Below, one piece after another: positions 8,151-16,027 of a stretch of DNA of 64,000 nt. The notes under the pieces were generated by a model, which was given only the letters and a program-made list of their open reading frames with translations, was not told the DNA's origin and did no database searches. The position numbers and the translations under genes were made by a program. This stretch comes from Flavobacteriales bacterium (GTDB lineage: Bacteria > Bacteroidota > Bacteroidia > Flavobacteriales_F > PHOS-HE28): the NCBI GenBank assembly GCA_019638085.1, contig JAHBUL010000001.1:62001-126000 (forward strand), read 5' to 3'. Numbering within the stretch: position 1 is the stretch's first letter; every line of letters begins with the position of its first letter.

Positions 8151-9494
8151 ATGGCAGAATACAAAAAACCCACCAACGAGGCTGAATTCGCGGCCAATTT
8201 TTCGCCGAAGAAGCCGCTCATGTCAGACACGGAGGCCTACTACGAGAGTTCGCGTTGCCTCTATTGCTACGATGCACCATGCATCACCGCATGTCCCACG
8301 GGGATTGATATACCGCTCTTCATCCGACAGATCAACAGCGACAACAAGGACGGTGCCGCCAAGACGATCTATGAGACCAACTGGATGGGCCATGCCTGCG
8401 GGAATGTGTGCCCCACCGAGGAACTTTGCGAAGGAGCGTGCGTGTACAACCACAGCGATGTGAAGCCGATCGAGATCGGTCGCTTGCAGGCGCATGCCAC
8501 CGACAAGGTGATCCGATCGAAGAAGAAGCTCTTTCGCACGGGCAAGGACACCGGCAAGAAAGTCGCTGTTATCGGTGCTGGGCCTGCGGGCATTTCCGCC
8601 GCTTGCGAATTGCGCATGCTCGGCCACGCGGTGGACATTTTCGAAGCGAAAGCCAAGCCCAGCGGCCTCTGTGTGTATGGCGTAGCGCCGTACAAGCTCA
8701 CCAACGAAGAGGCTTTGGACGAGATCGCCTACTTGCAGGATCAGTTCGGTTTCACGGTCCAGTACAACAAGCCGATCAACGGTCGTGCGGACTTTGAGAA
8801 ATTGGAGAAAGGCTACGACGCGATCTTCATCGGTATCGGGCTGGGTGCTACCTCATCGCTCGGAATTCCCGGCGAGGATAAGCAGGGCGTTATCGGCGCG
8901 CTGGAGTTCGTGGAAGAACTGCGGATGAAGCACCACAAGACGACCGTCGGCAAAAAGGTGATCGTGCTCGGTGGCGGCAACACGGCCATGGACGCCGCGA
9001 GCGAGAGCTGCCGCATGGGCGCGGAAAGCGTCACCATCGCCTACCGTCGTGGACCAGAGGAAATGGGCGCCTACCCCTTCGAATTCGACCTGGCAAAGAA
9101 GAGCGGGGCGAAGGCGTTGTTCAATGTGACGCCCGTTGAAGTGATGGGCGACAAGGAAGTGACCGGCGTGAAATTCATCCGGAACAAAGCCGCTTACGGC
9201 AAGATCGAGGCGATCCCCGGCAGCGAGTTCGTGGAAGCCTGCGACATGGTGTTGCTCGGTACCGGCCAAGGCAAGCAGGTGGAATTGCTGGAGCAGATCA
9301 GTGGTGTGAAACTGGAGCACAAGAGCCGCATTCTCGATGACCGAGGTCGTCTTGTGGTGAACGAACAGTACCAAACCAACAACCCGAAGTACTTCGCTGC
9401 GGGCGATGCGGTGAACGGCGGCGTGGAAGTGGTGAACGCTGCTGCGGAAGCGAAAAAGGCAGCGCATGGGATCGATCAATACTTGAAGAACTAA
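8151..9494 (+). CDS. preT: NAD-dependent dihydropyrimidine dehydrogenase, FAD/Fe-S electron-input subunit
   Basis: 447-residue glutamate-synthase-small-subunit-like oxidoreductase that takes electrons from NAD(P)H and passes them to PreA for reduction of uracil or thymine. Two cysteine clusters in the N-terminal Fe-S domain are at Cys36/39/44/48 and Cys83/87/93/97. An FAD-binding GxGxxG motif lies at 138-150 (VAVIGAGPAG) and an NAD(P)H-binding one at 270-281 (VIVLGGGNTAMD). The ATG at 8151 is chosen because the in-frame upstream codons are GGTACC repeat, not protein-like. The TAA is 4 bases before preA, so the two are translationally adjacent. Confidence 0.93.
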   Translation: MAEYKKPTNEAEFAANFSPKKPLMSDTEAYYESSRCLYCYDAPCITACPTGIDIPLFIRQINSDNKDGAAKTIYETNWMGHACGNVCPTEELCEGACVYNHSDVKPIEIGRLQAHATDKVIRSKKKLFRTGKDTGKKVAVIGAGPAGISAACELRMLGHAVDIFEAKAKPSGLCVYGVAPYKLTNEEALDEIAYLQDQFGFTVQYNKPINGRADFEKLEKGYDAIFIGIGLGATSSLGIPGEDKQGVIGALEFVEELRMKHHKTTVGKKVIVLGGGNTAMDAASESCRMGAESVTIAYRRGPEEMGAYPFEFDLAKKSGAKALFNVTPVEVMGDKEVTGVKFIRNKAAYGKIEAIPGSEFVEACDMVLLGTGQGKQVELLEQISGVKLEHKSRILDDRGRLVVNEQYQTNNPKYFAAGDAVNGGVEVVNAAAEAKKAAHGIDQYLKN

Positions 9495-9498
9495 GGAC

Positions 9499-10848
9499 AT
9501 GGCAGACCTTCGTACGAACCTCGCGGGCATCAAAAGCCCGAACCCCTTTTGGCTCGCCTCCGCGCCGCCGACCAACTCCGGCTACCAGATCATGAAAGCC
9601 TTCGATGCGGGCTGGGGCGGTGCCGTGTGGAAGACCCTCGGCGTGCCCGTGGTGAACGTGAGCAGTCGCTATGGCACCCTGAACTACCGCGACAACCGGA
9701 TGATGGGCTTCAACAACATCGAGCTGATCACCGACCGGCCGCTGAAGGACAACCTGCGCGAGATCAGTGAGGTGAAAAAGCGCTTTCCGGACCATGCCGT
9801 GATCGCCTCGTTGATGGTGGAGACGCGCGAGGAATGGCATAATATCGTTCGTGATGTGGAGAATGCCGGGGCGGACGGTATTGAGTTGAACTTCGGTTGT
9901 CCACACGGCATGTGCGAGCGCGGCATGGGCAGCGCTGTTGGCCAGGAGCCGAAGGTCTTGCAAATGATCGTGGAGTGGGTGAAGGAAGTGGCGAAGATCC
10001 CCGTGATCGTGAAGCTCACTCCGAACATCTCGGACATCACACGGCCAGCCCGTGCGGCCCAGGTCGGTGGCGGCAATGCGATCTCCTTGATCAACACCAT
10101 CCAAAGCGTGATCGGCGTGGACCTCGACACGTTCGTGCCTTTCCCCAACGTGGACGGCAAAAGCACGAACGGCGGCTATTGCGGCCCTGCCGTGAAGCCC
10201 ATTGCGCTGAACATGTTGAAGAATTGCGCTCAGCATCCGGATATCACCATTCCCATCAGCGGGATCGGTGGCGTGGAGAATTGGCGCGATGCTGCGGAAT
10301 TCATCCTGCTGGGAGCCACCTCCGTACAGGTCTGCACCGCTGTGATGCACTACGGCTTCGGTATCATCCGCGAGCTGCTACCGGGCTTGGAGCGCTATAT
10401 GGACGACAAGGGCTTCAAGAACATCGAAGCAATGCGCGGCAAAGCACTACCGAACATCCTGCACTGGGAAGACCTCAACCTGAAGTACAAAGTGGTGGCC
10501 GACATCAACAAGGACAAGTGCATCGGTTGCCAGCTTTGCTACACGGCCTGTGAGGACGGGGCACACCAAGCCATCGCGCTGAGCAGCGACCCCACGGACC
10601 GCAAGCCGACGATCATCGAGGAGAACTGCGTGGGCTGCAACCTTTGCGCCATCGTATGCCCGGTAGAGGAATGCATCACCATGGAGCGCCGCGACGACGG
10701 CAAGGAGCACCTCACCTGGGGCGATCGCACGCGCGATAGGAACATCCCGAAGACCTTCGATGATCCGTTGGCCGGTGGCTTGCACCATTGGGTGCCTGAG
10801 CCTGCGGAGGCGTTGGCGAAGGTGAAGCCGCGGCACTATAGGGGCTGA
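9499..10848 (+). CDS. preA: NAD-dependent dihydropyrimidine dehydrogenase, catalytic FMN subunit with 2x[4Fe-4S]
   Basis: 449-residue catalytic subunit that reduces uracil/thymine to the 5,6-dihydro form. The N-terminal TIM barrel is dihydroorotate-dehydrogenase-like; Cys134 in NFGCPHGM corresponds to the general-acid cysteine of eukaryotic dihydropyrimidine dehydrogenase. Two ferredoxin-type clusters near the C-terminus use Cys341/344/347/351 and Cys377/380/383/387. Together PreT and PreA equal the single-chain mammalian enzyme. It is the last gene of the uracil cluster; the stop is followed within 10 bases by an oppositely oriented tRNA-type terminator. Confidence 0.95.
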   Translation: MADLRTNLAGIKSPNPFWLASAPPTNSGYQIMKAFDAGWGGAVWKTLGVPVVNVSSRYGTLNYRDNRMMGFNNIELITDRPLKDNLREISEVKKRFPDHAVIASLMVETREEWHNIVRDVENAGADGIELNFGCPHGMCERGMGSAVGQEPKVLQMIVEWVKEVAKIPVIVKLTPNISDITRPARAAQVGGGNAISLINTIQSVIGVDLDTFVPFPNVDGKSTNGGYCGPAVKPIALNMLKNCAQHPDITIPISGIGGVENWRDAAEFILLGATSVQVCTAVMHYGFGIIRELLPGLERYMDDKGFKNIEAMRGKALPNILHWEDLNLKYKVVADINKDKCIGCQLCYTACEDGAHQAIALSSDPTDRKPTIIEENCVGCNLCAIVCPVEECITMERRDDGKEHLTWGDRTRDRNIPKTFDDPLAGGLHHWVPEPAEALAKVKPRHYRG

Positions 10849-10856
10849 TCGGAACG

Positions 10857-10886
10857 AAAAAGGCCCCAGCTCCACGCTGAGGCCTT
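10857..10886 (-). terminator. Intrinsic terminator, duplicate copy after tRNA-Asn pseudo-copy
   Basis: On the minus strand an 11-bp stem (AAGGCC-T-CAGC paired with GCTG-G-GGCCTT) with loop GTGGA is followed by a short T run. It is identical to the terminator after the intact tRNA-Asn at 11307-11338. Confidence 0.8.
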
Positions 10887-10889
10887 TCG

Positions 10890-10987
10890 CTCCCCGGGCT
10901 GGACTTGCCCCGATATGTATCGGGGCAGCGACCCCTTGATCAACAGTCAGGTGCTCTAACCTCCCGACGGATTCGGGGATGTGCTAC
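10890..10987 (-). pseudogene. Degenerate tRNA-Asn copy with hairpin insertions in the T and D arms
   Basis: Bases 10857-10907 match 11309-11359 exactly over 51 bases, covering the terminator, acceptor 3' strand and part of the T arm. Anticodon-arm sequence with GTT is still recognisable at about 10932-10950 but has two changes that break an anticodon-stem pair. In the T arm the bases AACC are replaced by a 9-bp hairpin (GCCCCGATA / TATCGGGGC, 10907-10926). The D arm and 5' acceptor strand are replaced by sequence with another hairpin (CCCGA / TCGGG, 10963-10977). It cannot fold as a functional tRNA. Confidence 0.85.
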
Positions 10988-10998
10988 ACGAAGAAGGT

Positions 10999-11301
10999 TT
11001 AGGTCATTCTCTGATTTCGAAACCTCTGTAATTGATACTCTCTGTATTGATCTTCTTGGATCAGTCGCTTGATCACCGCAATGCTCTTCTGGGATTTGAT
11101 CCAGCGTTCCAATGCGCGGGCATGGGCCCGATCATGGCAAGCGACCACAAGCTGGATGCTCCAGTCGGTGGCAATGGCTGTGGCCGATCCGGGAAAAAGG
11201 TGGTCGTTGTGTTGTTGCGTACGAATGTTCGCATCAACGCTTTCCCCGATGTAGAAGCGGTTCGCTGTTTTGCTATGCAGGATGTAGAGGAAGTGCGGCA
11301 T
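10999..11301 (-). CDS. Small GIY-YIG nuclease-domain protein between duplicated tRNA-Asn segments
   Basis: 100-residue protein made of a single GIY-YIG fold, as in the UvrC/YhbQ-like superfamily. The two hallmark strands are LYILHSK (residues 5-11) and RFYIG (15-19), the expected catalytic Arg is near residue 27 (NIRTQQH), and ALERWIKSQ supplies the acidic residue. The start codon lies only 5 bases beyond the T run of the tRNA-Asn terminator, and the stop lies just before a broken copy of the same tRNA and terminator. It therefore sits inside a 452-base tandem-duplication unit. Its expression would need terminator read-through or a promoter within the terminator. Function is unknown; a mobility or homing role is inferred only from context. 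Confidence 0.85.
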   Translation of the reverse strand: MPHFLYILHSKTANRFYIGESVDANIRTQQHNDHLFPGSATAIATDWSIQLVVACHDRAHARALERWIKSQKSIAVIKRLIQEDQYREYQLQRFRNQRMT

Positions 11302-11306
11302 GTTGC

Positions 11307-11338
11307 AAAAAAAGGCCCCAGCTCCACGCTGAGGCCTT
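11307..11338 (-). terminator. Intrinsic terminator of tRNA-Asn
   Basis: Minus-strand hairpin with 11-bp arms AAGGCC-T-CAGC / GCTG-G-GGCCTT and loop GTGGA, followed by a run of seven T. It starts 3 bases after the tRNA 3' end. Confidence 0.85.
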
Positions 11339-11341
11339 TCG

Positions 11342-11415
11342 CTCCCCGGGCTGGACTTGAACCAGCGACCCCCTGATTAACAGTCAGGTGCTCTAACCAG
11401 CTGAGCTACCAGGGA
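11342..11415 (-). tRNA. tRNA-Asn (GTT)
   Basis: A 74-nt cloverleaf on the minus strand. The acceptor arms TCCCTGG/CCGGGGA pair over 7 bp with one G-T. D arm is GCTCAGCTGGTTAGAGC. The anticodon arm CCTGA-CTGTTAA-TCAGG reads anticodon GTT. The T arm contains GGTTCAAGTCC. CCA is not encoded. A broken duplicate lies about 450 bases downstream. Confidence 0.95.
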
Positions 11416-11486
11416 AAAATCCCTTCTTGCAAAGGGAGCGCAAAAGTAGGCAGCCAAAGCGATTCCGCAAGTTCCTCCACATTCTT

Positions 11487-11494
11487 CACCTTTG
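11487..11494 (+). promoter_or_regulatory. Candidate -7 box (CACCTTTG) for the PfkB gene
   Basis: CACCTTTG differs at the first position from the Bacteroidota -7 consensus TAnnTTTG and lies 22 bases before the ATG at 11517. No convincing -33 TTG was found. Confidence 0.35.
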
Positions 11495-11516
11495 CGCCCC
11501 CAAAGAACATCCGCAA

Positions 11517-12443
11517 ATGAAGCTAATTACCGTTGGAACCGTAGCATTTGACAACATCGAAACCCCTTTCGGCAAAGCCGATAAAGTAGTTGGGGGAGCT
11601 GCCACATACATCTCCCTTGCGGCATCGTTCTTCCTGGAGAAGCAGGGTATCGTGAGCGTGGTGGGGGATGATTTCCCCACCGAAATGATGGAAACCATGC
11701 GCAAGCGGGGGATCGATCAGGCCGGGTTGGAGATCCTTGAGGGCAAGGAAAGTTTCTTTTGGAGCGGCAAGTACCACTACGACATGAACACGCGCGACAC
11801 GCTGGAGACGCGACTGAACGTGTTGCTGGAACTGGACCCCAAACTGAATGCTGAATACAAGTCGGCGGAATACGTGATGCTGGGCAATTTGGACCCGGTG
11901 GTACAGGCCAAGGTGCTCGATCAAGTGGAATCGCCGGCCTTGGTGGTGATGGACACCATGAATTTTTGGATGGACATCGCCATGGATAAACTGAAGGAGG
12001 TGATCGCCCGAGTGGATATCCTCACGATCAACGATTCCGAAGCCCGCCAGCTCAGCGGTGAACACAGCTTGGTGAAAGCGGCACACGTTATCATGGGGAT
12101 GGGTCCGAAGTACTTGGTGGTAAAGAAAGGTGAGCACGGTGCACTGCTCTTCAACAAGAACCGGGTCTTCTTTGCCCCGGCATTGCCCCTTGATGAAGTG
12201 GTTGACCCAACCGGCGCGGGAGACACCTTTGCCGGTGGCTTCATCGGCTACTTGGCACGCAGCGGCGATCACAGCTTCAACAATATGAAGCGCGCCATTA
12301 TCGTGGGTTCGGCCATGGCATCCTTCTGCTGTGAAAAGTTCGGCGTCGAGCGGTTATTGGAACTCAAGCAGGAAGAGATCGATCTCCGCATCCAACAATT
12401 CGTGGACCTGGTGGATTTCGACATCAAGCTGGTGGCGAACTAG
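11517..12443 (+). CDS. PfkB-family carbohydrate/nucleoside kinase
   Basis: 308-residue ribokinase-superfamily kinase that phosphorylates a small hydroxylated substrate with ATP. Visible are the N-terminal strand MKLITVGTVAFDNIETP, the glycine pair VVGGAATY, and near the C-terminus the anion-hole/catalytic motif DPTGAGDTFAGG with the catalytic Asp. The in-frame ATG 90 bases upstream lies in the tRNA region, so 11517 is the start. Bacteroidota genomes carry a PfkB gene near rnhA and purN, as here. Whether it uses adenosine, a sugar or another substrate cannot be told. Confidence 0.9.
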   Translation: MKLITVGTVAFDNIETPFGKADKVVGGAATYISLAASFFLEKQGIVSVVGDDFPTEMMETMRKRGIDQAGLEILEGKESFFWSGKYHYDMNTRDTLETRLNVLLELDPKLNAEYKSAEYVMLGNLDPVVQAKVLDQVESPALVVMDTMNFWMDIAMDKLKEVIARVDILTINDSEARQLSGEHSLVKAAHVIMGMGPKYLVVKKGEHGALLFNKNRVFFAPALPLDEVVDPTGAGDTFAGGFIGYLARSGDHSFNNMKRAIIVGSAMASFCCEKFGVERLLELKQEEIDLRIQQFVDLVDFDIKLVAN

Positions 12444-12455
12444 GAGCTGAACAAC

Positions 12456-13574
12456 ATGGGACCCCTGTCGTGGAAAGGATCGGCATCCATCCTTCTGGCG
12501 ATCGTGTTGGCCTGCTTCATGGGCTGCGATCAGCGCACCACGGTGGTGGTTCCATCGGCCTTTCATTGGCGGAACAACGATCCGTTGAACTACAATGACC
12601 GACAGGCCATTGCGGCGAACGGCCTGCAGCGCATCTACTTCAAGATCCTCGACATCGGCTGGAACCCGGCCAATGGCGCCTATCCGGTTTCATCCGTAGC
12701 CGTGCCGATCGCATGGCGCAACTATTCCGGAAATGCCGGTATGTGGACGGACTCCGTGGAGTTCGTGCCCAGCATCTACATCACCAATAACACCTTCGCG
12801 AAGATCACTGATGCCGAGGTGGACCAGCTCGCTGCCAACCTGCTGCGCAAACTGCGGAAGGAATGCCCGCTGAAGATCCATGGGGTGTTGCTGGATTGCG
12901 ATTGGACCGCCACCACCAAGAGCCGCTTCTTTCGCCTGACACGGATCATGAACGACAGCCTCGACGTGCCGCTGATGGCCACCATCCGTCTGCATCAATT
13001 CGCGCATCCCGGCAAGACCGGTGTGCCCCCCGCCGACCGCGGCATGCTGATGGTGTACAACGTGGGCAAGGTGAACGCACCCGGTGCCGCGAATTCCATC
13101 TTCAATAAGGAGGAAACAGAGCCCTATTTCCGAAGGAGCAAGCCCTATCCGCTGCCGCTGGACATCGCACTGCCCGCATTTTCATGGGGCGCCCATTTCC
13201 GCAAGGGCCATTTCATGGGCATCCTGCAAGAGGCACAGATCGACGAGGCGGCAGCTCGTGGCTTGGTTACCGGCTCATACACAGGCACCATGCAGGTGAC
13301 GAAGGAGAACAATGAACGACTGCCGGAATTGCACTTGGGTGATGAGATCCGGATGGAGCGGATGACAGCGGATGCGATCAACCAAGTGGCACAGTTGGCC
13401 CGTGGAGCCGTCAACAGCGACACCACGGCGGTGGTCTTCTTCGAGCTGGGTACGCGGGCCTTCCGCAGCTTGGCCCCCAGCTTCGTCGATAGCGTATACC
13501 TTGAATTCGGTCCTCGTACGGTTAGGAAGGATGCACTGCCATTCCCTGCTTTCACCCCATCTTCGGTACCATGA
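12456..13574 (+). CDS. Uncharacterised lipoprotein with TIM-barrel-like strand pattern
   Basis: 372-residue protein with a lipoprotein signal peptide ending in the lipobox LACFMGC (Cys24). It is not assigned to a named family. Regularly spaced hydrophobic strands (RIYFKILDIGW, VEFVPSIYI, IHGVLLDCDW, LMATIRLHQF, MLMVYNVGKV, PLDIALPAFSW) with acidic and aromatic ends resemble the barrel strands of glycoside-hydrolase-like TIM barrels. That reading is inference. The stop codon overlaps the next start (ATGA), so it is translationally coupled to the 774-residue secreted protein and the two probably act together at the cell envelope. Confidence 0.75.
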   Translation: MGPLSWKGSASILLAIVLACFMGCDQRTTVVVPSAFHWRNNDPLNYNDRQAIAANGLQRIYFKILDIGWNPANGAYPVSSVAVPIAWRNYSGNAGMWTDSVEFVPSIYITNNTFAKITDAEVDQLAANLLRKLRKECPLKIHGVLLDCDWTATTKSRFFRLTRIMNDSLDVPLMATIRLHQFAHPGKTGVPPADRGMLMVYNVGKVNAPGAANSIFNKEETEPYFRRSKPYPLPLDIALPAFSWGAHFRKGHFMGILQEAQIDEAAARGLVTGSYTGTMQVTKENNERLPELHLGDEIRMERMTADAINQVAQLARGAVNSDTTAVVFFELGTRAFRSLAPSFVDSVYLEFGPRTVRKDALPFPAFTPSSVP

Positions 13575-15895
13575 AGCGCTCGTTGATCCTCTTGGTGCTG
13601 GGCCTCTTTTCCTTCGTTCAGGACCAGGCCAACGGCTGCGGCTGGTACATCGGTGCTGAGGAGTTCCGCTTCTGGCTGCTTCAGCCGGACCTGGCCGACA
13701 CCCGTGACCTGCACCCCTTCTACTTCACCACGGAGATCTTCAACGGACCGGATGAACAAGAGCTGAAAGAGGTGGCCTACAACATGAATCTCGCGGAATG
13801 GCGCGGGATAGTGGGCCCCGCTGTTCCGGAGGACGCGATCGCAGCTATCCTCTACGGCACTGCCCCGGAGGATTTTTGGAAGAATGAGCAGCAGCTCTTT
13901 TCGGAGAACGCTTTTCTGCAGCGGCTCACTGCCATGAGCGGCGGTTGGCCGGAGTTCATCCGCTATGCGAAGACCGGCGAGCAGTTGGTGAATTACAGCG
14001 ATCCTTGGGGTTTTCAGGAGAAGGACGAGCGGGCCATGCGGAATGCATGGAACAGCGGAAGGAAGCTGTTGAAGAAGTCGAAAGATCCGGTCCTGAGCGC
14101 GAGGATCGCTTTCCAAATGGTGCGGTTGGCATTCTATGCCCCAGAGCTGAAGCTGGATGCGCAGGCGGTGTACGAAAAGGAACTCGCTCCGTTGCGCGGC
14201 AAGACCTGGCTGGAGCCTTCCGCCGCCTTCTATCTGGCCAGTATGCAGCAGAACCCGGCCCGCGACATGGCCTTCTCGGAGCTCTTCGATCGTGCGCCGG
14301 ACAAGCGGTTCCGTATGGTGCAGCTCTTCGACAACAGCGCCACGGAGGAATACATCACGCAGGCCAAGTCCGAAAAGCAACGCGCCACCCTGCTGGTGAT
14401 GCGCGATCTCCAACATCCGGGGCGTGCGCTGAAGGACCTGGAGCGGATCGCCGCATGGGATCCCGGCAACGAGCACCTTCCGCTGTTGCTCAGCCGGGAA
14501 GTGAACAAGCTGGAAGATTGGCTGCTGACCCAGCCGCTCACGGGCTACGGTTCCGCGATCCGGCAATGGTCCGGCAATGAGGAAGGTCTGAGCGATGCGG
14601 ATATAGCGCGTGCAGACTTAGTGTACCTGCAAGAGGTGAAGGATTTTATCGTCCGCATCCTGCCACAGGCCACGCCTGCCCAGCGCCCGTTGCTGCTGTT
14701 GCTCGACGGCCACCTCAGCTTTATCGCAGGGGACATGAACGCCGTGCGCACAGCCATGGAGCGCGTGGAGAAGGAACCCTTGGCCAGTGCGGAAATGCGC
14801 GTGCAGGCCCGAGTGGACCTGGTGCTCAGCGGCATCATGGCCTCTCACAAGCTCACCGATGCCACGCGTGCGGATTTCATGGACCTCATTGCGCTGGTGA
14901 ACACCTCACCCACACTGGCCGCTAACAGCAGCAATTTGCTGGACCAACTGCATCTCTACCTAGGCAAGAAGCTCATCGTCCGCGGCGAAATGGCCGAAGG
15001 TGCTTTTCTCTTGGCCCGGTCGGGACGCGCCTATACCTCACCCGCATCCCTCTGGGGTGCCAATGCCCGTCACGTGGTATTTGAACAGGCCGTTCCTGCG
15101 GATTATGACCGCATGATCACGCTGCTGGATAAGCCTGATAAGACGCGCTTCGAACAGTACCTCACCGGCACAGGAGCACAGCCCGACGACCCCGGTCATA
15201 CCGCGGATCGCATCAACGATAACGAACTCACACGCAACAAGCTGCTGGACTACAAGGCCACTTGGTTCCTGCGTGAGGGGCAGTTGGAGCAGGCCGCTGC
15301 GGTGTTCCAGCAGATCCCCGACGAGTTCTGGGCGGGTTTTCCCTATGCGTTGTTCGCGGACGATGACCCCTTCGTGGTGAACATCGAAGACCCGCACAAC
15401 TACAACAAGACCGATAGCGCACGATACAACAAACGCACGATCGTGGAGCGCATGATCAGCCTGCAACGGGAGGCCGACCGTGATCCGAGCAAGCGGGCGC
15501 TGAACCATTATCTGCTCGGGAACGCCTACTACAACATGAGTTGGCACGGCAAGTACTGGATCATGTCGCGCATCAGCTGGAGCATCTGGGAAATGAGCCA
15601 ATGGCGCGACCGGGAAACGACCGCTCCGGGCGATGCTGATTACTTCGGTGACCAACGAGCACAGCGGCACTACCTCATCGCCATGAAGGAAGCCAAGGAC
15701 CCTGTGCTGCAAGCCATGGCCTGTCGCATGGCCGAGGAGTGCGAGCGCAACTGGTGGAATTTCACCGGTGAAGGCGGCATGGATGAGGCCGGGAACCCGT
15801 ATCAGGCAAAACTCACCAGCCAAGAAAGCCAAGAGGCCTACCGGGCCATTGAGGATTGCTCCGGCTATGCGGATTTCGTTGCTCGGTTCCGATGA
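13571..15895 (+). CDS. Large secreted helical protein, function unknown, coupled to upstream lipoprotein
   Basis: 774 residues with an N-terminal signal sequence (KRSLILLVLGLFSFV ... NGCGWYIG). The start of the mature part, CGWYIGAEEFRFWLLQPDL followed by DLHPFYFTTEIF, looks like a conserved domain edge. The rest is rich in amphipathic helices resembling TPR/SEL1-type solenoids (for example AAAVFQQIPDEFWAGFPYALF), but no canonical repeat could be fixed by eye. The ATG overlaps the stop of the lipoprotein gene. No T9SS tail is present. A periplasmic or outer-membrane scaffold partner of the lipoprotein is a guess from coupling only. Confidence 0.72.
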   Translation: MKRSLILLVLGLFSFVQDQANGCGWYIGAEEFRFWLLQPDLADTRDLHPFYFTTEIFNGPDEQELKEVAYNMNLAEWRGIVGPAVPEDAIAAILYGTAPEDFWKNEQQLFSENAFLQRLTAMSGGWPEFIRYAKTGEQLVNYSDPWGFQEKDERAMRNAWNSGRKLLKKSKDPVLSARIAFQMVRLAFYAPELKLDAQAVYEKELAPLRGKTWLEPSAAFYLASMQQNPARDMAFSELFDRAPDKRFRMVQLFDNSATEEYITQAKSEKQRATLLVMRDLQHPGRALKDLERIAAWDPGNEHLPLLLSREVNKLEDWLLTQPLTGYGSAIRQWSGNEEGLSDADIARADLVYLQEVKDFIVRILPQATPAQRPLLLLLDGHLSFIAGDMNAVRTAMERVEKEPLASAEMRVQARVDLVLSGIMASHKLTDATRADFMDLIALVNTSPTLAANSSNLLDQLHLYLGKKLIVRGEMAEGAFLLARSGRAYTSPASLWGANARHVVFEQAVPADYDRMITLLDKPDKTRFEQYLTGTGAQPDDPGHTADRINDNELTRNKLLDYKATWFLREGQLEQAAAVFQQIPDEFWAGFPYALFADDDPFVVNIEDPHNYNKTDSARYNKRTIVERMISLQREADRDPSKRALNHYLLGNAYYNMSWHGKYWIMSRISWSIWEMSQWRDRETTAPGDADYFGDQRAQRHYLIAMKEAKDPVLQAMACRMAEECERNWWNFTGEGGMDEAGNPYQAKLTSQESQEAYRAIEDCSGYADFVARFR

Positions 15896-16027
15896 GGCCG
15901 CCGCACCGCTTTTTTGTGCCAACCCAGTGACGGATGCCCACATCCCCCATTTTGGGGATTGTACATGATTTTCGGGCAGGTTAATCTTGTAGTGGCCGAA
16001 TGCATGGCCGTTCAAATAGTCCCCGTC

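Noticed and set aside
10890-10987. Second functional tRNA gene
   Set aside because: D and T arms are destroyed by hairpins and an anticodon-stem pair is broken.
12456-15895. SusC/SusD-type polysaccharide uptake pair
   Set aside because: No TonB-dependent receptor or SusD motif is present; lengths and sequences do not fit.
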